Shown here: one piece after another, positions 5,576-8,905 of the stretch
How positions within the stretch are numbered: position 1 is the stretch's first letter
How the letters are laid out: every line of letters begins with the position of its first letter
From: an uncultured bacterium
GTDB lineage: Bacteria > Cyanobacteriota > Vampirovibrionia > Gastranaerophilales > Gastranaerophilaceae
Assembly (NCBI GenBank): GCA_948742005.1
Contig: CAPYQR010000059.1
Coordinates: forward strand, 1-8,905
Direction of reading: 5' to 3'
Length of the DNA stretch: 8,905 bases
Notes under the pieces: model-generated
What the model was told of the DNA's origin: nothing
Database searches by the model: none
Seen by the model: only the letters and a program-made list of their open reading frames with translations
Made by a program: the position numbers and the translations under genes

Positions 5576-8218
5576 ATGGGAATAATTGATATACTTTTAA
5601 AAATTTTTAAAGACCCGAATGTTAGAAAAATTAATAAAATCATGCCGATTGTTGATAGAATCAACGAACTTGAAGAAGAATTTTCAAAATTGACGGATGA
5701 AGAGTTGAAAGCAAAAACGCAGGAATTTAAAGACATTTTAGCAAAACGCCCGACATCTTCTGACCCTAAACAAGATAGAATCCTTGAAAAACAAGCGCTC
5801 GATGAAATTTTGCCCGAAGCTTTTGCAACGGTTCGCGAGGCAGGCAAAAGAATTTTGAATTTGAGACATTTTGATGTTCAATTAATCGGCGGAATTTTCC
5901 TCCATGAGGGTCATATCGCTGAGATGAGAACAGGAGAGGGAAAAACTTTAGTTGCAACCTTGCCCGCTTATTTAAACGCCCTAACGGGCAAAGGAGTTCA
6001 TGTAATTACGGTCAATGACTACCTTGCAAAACGCGACAGAGATTGGATGGGAAAAATTTATGAATTTTTAGGTTTATCTGTAGGCGTTATTCTATCAAGC
6101 GGAGAATATAACAGCTACGAAAGCAAAATACAGGCTTACCGCTGCGATATTACTTATGGAACAAACAACGAATTTGGTTTTGATTATCTTCGCGATAATA
6201 TGGCAACAGATATTAATTCATTAGTCCAAAGACCTTATAATTATGCAATTATCGATGAAGTCGATTCAATTTTAATTGATGAAGCAAGAACGCCTTTGAT
6301 TATTTCGGGAAGATTGGAAAAATCAGCTCAAACTTATCAATTAATGGCAAGCATTGCGCCTCTTTTAAAGAAAAATGAGGATTATGAAGTTGATGAAAAA
6401 AATAAAAACATAATTTATACAGAACAAGGCGTATTAAAAGCCGAAAAACTTCTTCAAGTTGAAGAATTATTCGATATTAAAACTCAATACGCACATTATC
6501 TTCTGCAAGCTCTGAAAGCGAAAGAATTATTTATAAAAGATACTGATTACGTCATTAAAGACAATCAAATAATGATAGTTGACGAATTCACAGGCAGAAT
6601 CATGGAGGGCAGAAGATGGTCCGAGGGGCTTCATCAGGCAATTGAAGCTAAAGAGGGTGTTAAAATTCAAGATGAAACCCAAACCCTTGCTTCAATCACA
6701 TTCCAAAATTTATTCAGATTATACCCGAAACTATCAGGCATGACAGGAACTGCAATGACCGAAGAAGCGGAATTCGGCAAAATCTACAATCTTCAAGTTA
6801 CGCAGATTCCAACCAACAAAGAAGATATAAGAATCAATCACAGTGATGTAATTTATAAAACAAGAGAGAAAAAATACGAATTTGTAGCACAAGAAATCGC
6901 CCAGATGTCAAAAATCGGCAGACCGACTCTTGTTGGCACAATCTCAATTGAAAAATCAGAATATTTATCCACACTTCTTAAAAAAATGGGAATAAAACAC
7001 AACGTTTTAAATGCTAAACACCATGAAAAAGAAGCTTATATCATCGCGCAAGCAGGAAGATTGGGTGCTGTTACAATTGCAACAAACATGGCAGGGCGCG
7101 GAACAGATATTCTCCTTGGAGGGAATGCTGAATATCTCGCTAAGGAAGAATTGGACAACAACGGAATCACGCGCGAACATCCCGATTATGAAAATCTTAA
7201 AAACGAAGCTTTAGAACGCGCAAAGAAAATAACACAAGTTGAACATGATAAAGTTGTTGAACTTGGCGGTTTACACGTTATCGGAACGGAACGCCACGAA
7301 TCAAGAAGAATAGACAACCAATTAAGAGGCCGCGCGGCGCGTCAAGGCGACCCGGGTTCGACAAAATTCTTCTTATCTTTGGAAGATGATTTAATGAGAA
7401 TCTTTGGCGGAGAAAAAATTGCTCATTTAATGACAATGCTCAATGTTGATGATAATACGGCGATTGAAAACGTTTTAATAACGCGCCAGATTGAATCCGC
7501 GCAAAAGAAAGTCGAAACTTATCATTTCGACATCAGAAAATCCGTTCTGGAATATGATGATGTTATGAATATTCAGCGTGAAAAATTCTATCACCAAAGA
7601 AGAAGAGTTTTATCAAGCGAGGATTTGTCATCTGACATCAGATTTATGATTGAAAAAGAAACCGAGCGCGTTTTGGCTCAATATATAAGCAAAGACATGG
7701 CGCCGCAGGAATATATTGAAAATGATTTAATAATGTTAATTAAAGAATTCACAAGTATTTTCCCGCAATTAAAAGATAAAATCAAAGTTGAGGATATTAA
7801 AATCCTAAGAGCAGGGGAAGTTTTATCAAAACTAAAAGAACTTGCGCTTGAAAACTACAGAAATTTTGAAATTGAAACAATTGACAGTTTTAATTCAACA
7901 ATGGAACAATATTATCAAAATAACTTTATAAGACAGGAAGCTTTTAAAGACGATAATATTTTAAGACAAGTTGAGCGTGATATTTTGCTTCAAGTGGTTG
8001 ATGCCAAATGGACAGACCACCTTGGAAATATTGATGCACTCAAAGATTCAATCGGTTTAGTTGCTTACGGACAAAAAGACCCGTTAATTGAATATAAAAA
8101 AGAAGCGTACAACCTTTTTAATGTTTTAATGGCAGAAATTCAATCAGAAACAATTCAGCACCTTTTCCGCTCAAAATTCGGAATACAGGTTTACAATTCA
8201 CAAGACATTGAAGCCTAA
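5576..8218 (+). CDS. secA: Preprotein translocase ATPase SecA
   Basis: SecA is the motor that pushes unfolded preproteins through the SecYEG channel at the inner membrane, using ATP. The 880-residue product is complete. Landmarks: Walker A MRTGEGKT (117-124), HFDVQLIGG (98-106), and the Walker B/DEAD region with DEVD (227-230) inside the helix leading to ARTPLIISG. The preprotein cross-linking domain then spans about 220-370, with GMTGTA near 388 at the NBD2 border, GRGTD at 507-511 and the helicase motif VI arginines near 585-590 (GRAARQGD, with Ala where many SecAs have Gly). The helical scaffold and two-helix-finger region follow, with WTDHL and AYGQKDPL near 818-837. Two departures stand out: Val829 occupies the position usually Arg in the GLRxY motif, and the protein ends about 40 residues after that region without the CxCxSGxxxxxCH zinc tail that binds SecB in proteobacteria. 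Cyanobacterial SecAs also lack this tail. It is a single transcription unit divergent from ileS, and the start is fixed by an in-frame stop just upstream. Confidence 0.98.
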   Translation: MGIIDILLKIFKDPNVRKINKIMPIVDRINELEEEFSKLTDEELKAKTQEFKDILAKRPTSSDPKQDRILEKQALDEILPEAFATVREAGKRILNLRHFDVQLIGGIFLHEGHIAEMRTGEGKTLVATLPAYLNALTGKGVHVITVNDYLAKRDRDWMGKIYEFLGLSVGVILSSGEYNSYESKIQAYRCDITYGTNNEFGFDYLRDNMATDINSLVQRPYNYAIIDEVDSILIDEARTPLIISGRLEKSAQTYQLMASIAPLLKKNEDYEVDEKNKNIIYTEQGVLKAEKLLQVEELFDIKTQYAHYLLQALKAKELFIKDTDYVIKDNQIMIVDEFTGRIMEGRRWSEGLHQAIEAKEGVKIQDETQTLASITFQNLFRLYPKLSGMTGTAMTEEAEFGKIYNLQVTQIPTNKEDIRINHSDVIYKTREKKYEFVAQEIAQMSKIGRPTLVGTISIEKSEYLSTLLKKMGIKHNVLNAKHHEKEAYIIAQAGRLGAVTIATNMAGRGTDILLGGNAEYLAKEELDNNGITREHPDYENLKNEALERAKKITQVEHDKVVELGGLHVIGTERHESRRIDNQLRGRAARQGDPGSTKFFLSLEDDLMRIFGGEKIAHLMTMLNVDDNTAIENVLITRQIESAQKKVETYHFDIRKSVLEYDDVMNIQREKFYHQRRRVLSSEDLSSDIRFMIEKETERVLAQYISKDMAPQEYIENDLIMLIKEFTSIFPQLKDKIKVEDIKILRAGEVLSKLKELALENYRNFEIETIDSFNSTMEQYYQNNFIRQEAFKDDNILRQVERDILLQVVDAKWTDHLGNIDALKDSIGLVAYGQKDPLIEYKKEAYNLFNVLMAEIQSETIQHLFRSKFGIQVYNSQDIEA

Positions 8219-8233
8219 AAACAACTAAATAAC

Positions 8234-8905
8234 TTATGCTTTTTGTGCTTTTTTGCGGCTTGTTAATTCAACAAGTTTCTTTTTCAAATTGCCCGTAAAA
8301 GGAACCATAACAACAGGAACTAAAAATCTTACAACAAGAGTAAATATTGTTAAAGATTTAAATTTAGACATTTTCTTATCGTAATTTTTAGTAAGATTAT
8401 TAACCGTTTTTATTAAAATTTCAGGATTTTCTTTGATTGATTGAACATTTGATAAAAACATGTTTGACAATTCTTTAACTATTCCTTTTGCGTTAAATAT
8501 TGTTCCAAATTCCTTTTGAATTAAAGTTGAAATATTTTTTTGCAGTTCTTTTGAAACGGAAAGATTTTCAATTGCTTTATCAACAAGCGCTTTATCGACA
8601 GGATTGTTGTTTTTTATTATTTCAATATTGTTTAATTTTGAAACAATATTTGCAATTGTTTCATCTTTGTTTTGTTCTAAGGATTTCATAAAATCAGGAT
8701 TTGAAAGAATTTTATTTATTTCTCTTGTGATTGCATATTGTGCAAGTTCAACATTATCCATTGCTTTTGTATTTGAAATTTGTTTAAATAAGTTTCCGTC
8801 TTTTTTTATTAATTCTGGATATAATTCCTGTGTTTTGTTTGCAATAGACTTAATTTTATTTGCATAAACATTTTTCCGCCATGAAATAACAGGATCAAGT
8901 GCAGC
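8234..8905 (-). CDS. Unrecognised helical protein with hydrophobic C-terminal segment; 5' end beyond the window
   Basis: I do not recognise this protein. An ATG at 8761 gives 175 residues, but the frame continues upstream without a stop to the last base of the window. That adds 48 residues with normal composition (including DPVISWRKN near the edge), and there is no clear ribosome site before 8761, so 8761 is probably internal and at least 223 residues are visible. The sequence is Lys/Asn/Ile-rich with heptad-like hydrophobic spacing, so mostly helical. Near the end (bases 8291-8353) is a 21-residue hydrophobic stretch, SLTIFTLVV...VPVVMVPFTG, interrupted by one Arg and followed by a basic tail (KKK, RKKAQK). 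That could be a membrane anchor or a membrane-associating helix. It converges on secA with a 15-base gap and no clear terminator between. Function unknown; base composition matches its neighbours. Confidence 0.7.
   Translation of the reverse strand, partial: AALDPVISWRKNVYANKIKSIANKTQELYPELIKKDGNLFKQISNTKAMDNVELAQYAITREINKILSNPDFMKSLEQNKDETIANIVSKLNNIEIIKNNNPVDKALVDKAIENLSVSKELQKNISTLIQKEFGTIFNAKGIVKELSNMFLSNVQSIKENPEILIKTVNNLTKNYDKKMSKFKSLTIFTLVVRFLVPVVMVPFTGNLKKKLVELTSRKKAQKA

Noticed and set aside
8219..8262. Possible terminator between secA and the convergent gene (T-runs near 8241 and 8250)
   Set aside because: No stable hairpin precedes the T-runs; only a 5-base AAGCC/GGCTT pairing across more than 40 bases was found.
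8500..8867. Plus-strand open frames of 63 and 87 codons opposite the right-hand gene
   Set aside because: Phe/Leu-rich translations are the mirror of a Lys/Asn-rich helical protein; the minus frame is longer and open to the edge.

Overview
The window is AT-rich bacterial DNA (roughly one third GC by eye). It carries two complete housekeeping genes, isoleucyl-tRNA synthetase (ileS, minus strand) and the preprotein translocase ATPase secA (plus strand). They are flanked by two genes I cannot name, each incomplete at its window edge. IleS is of the zinc-finger IleS1 type and SecA is a compact form without the C-terminal zinc-binding tail. With the low GC and the style of the large flanking protein, this would fit a host-associated, low-GC lineage such as the gut Vampirovibrionia/Melainabacteria (Gastranaerophilales). 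That assignment is inference from memory of such genomes, at about even confidence.

Layout. Bases 1-~70 are GC-rich (42 of 70 by hand count, against 25 of 70 in the next 70) and do not match the rest; they look like a junction, either a chimera or contig-end artefact or a local frameshift. From there to 2490 runs a long plus-strand gene whose true start is not visible. Its product has a glycine-rich N-terminal region, a set of 28-29-residue helical repeats, a long beta-rich middle and a C-terminal zinc-metalloprotease-like domain. That last domain has HELGH and a downstream Tyr/Glu pair spaced like anthrax lethal factor. A short noncoding gap (2491-2630) holds a hairpin plus T-tract that terminates ileS on the minus strand. 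ileS (2631-5450) and secA (5576-8218) are divergent and share a 125-base AT-rich intergenic region with a good promoter for ileS and a weaker candidate for secA. After secA, a 15-base gap separates it from a convergent minus-strand gene that stays open to the right edge (8234-8905). It encodes a lysine/asparagine-rich helical protein with a hydrophobic, basic-flanked C-terminal segment.

How they relate. IleS charges tRNA(Ile) in the cytoplasm and SecA drives export through SecYEG; they share only a promoter region. The large metalloprotease-like protein is the accessory element of interest. It looks like a multidomain effector or toxin-type protein, and there is no adjacent immunity-like gene on the side that can be seen. 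Substrate, export route and target cannot be read from this sequence.
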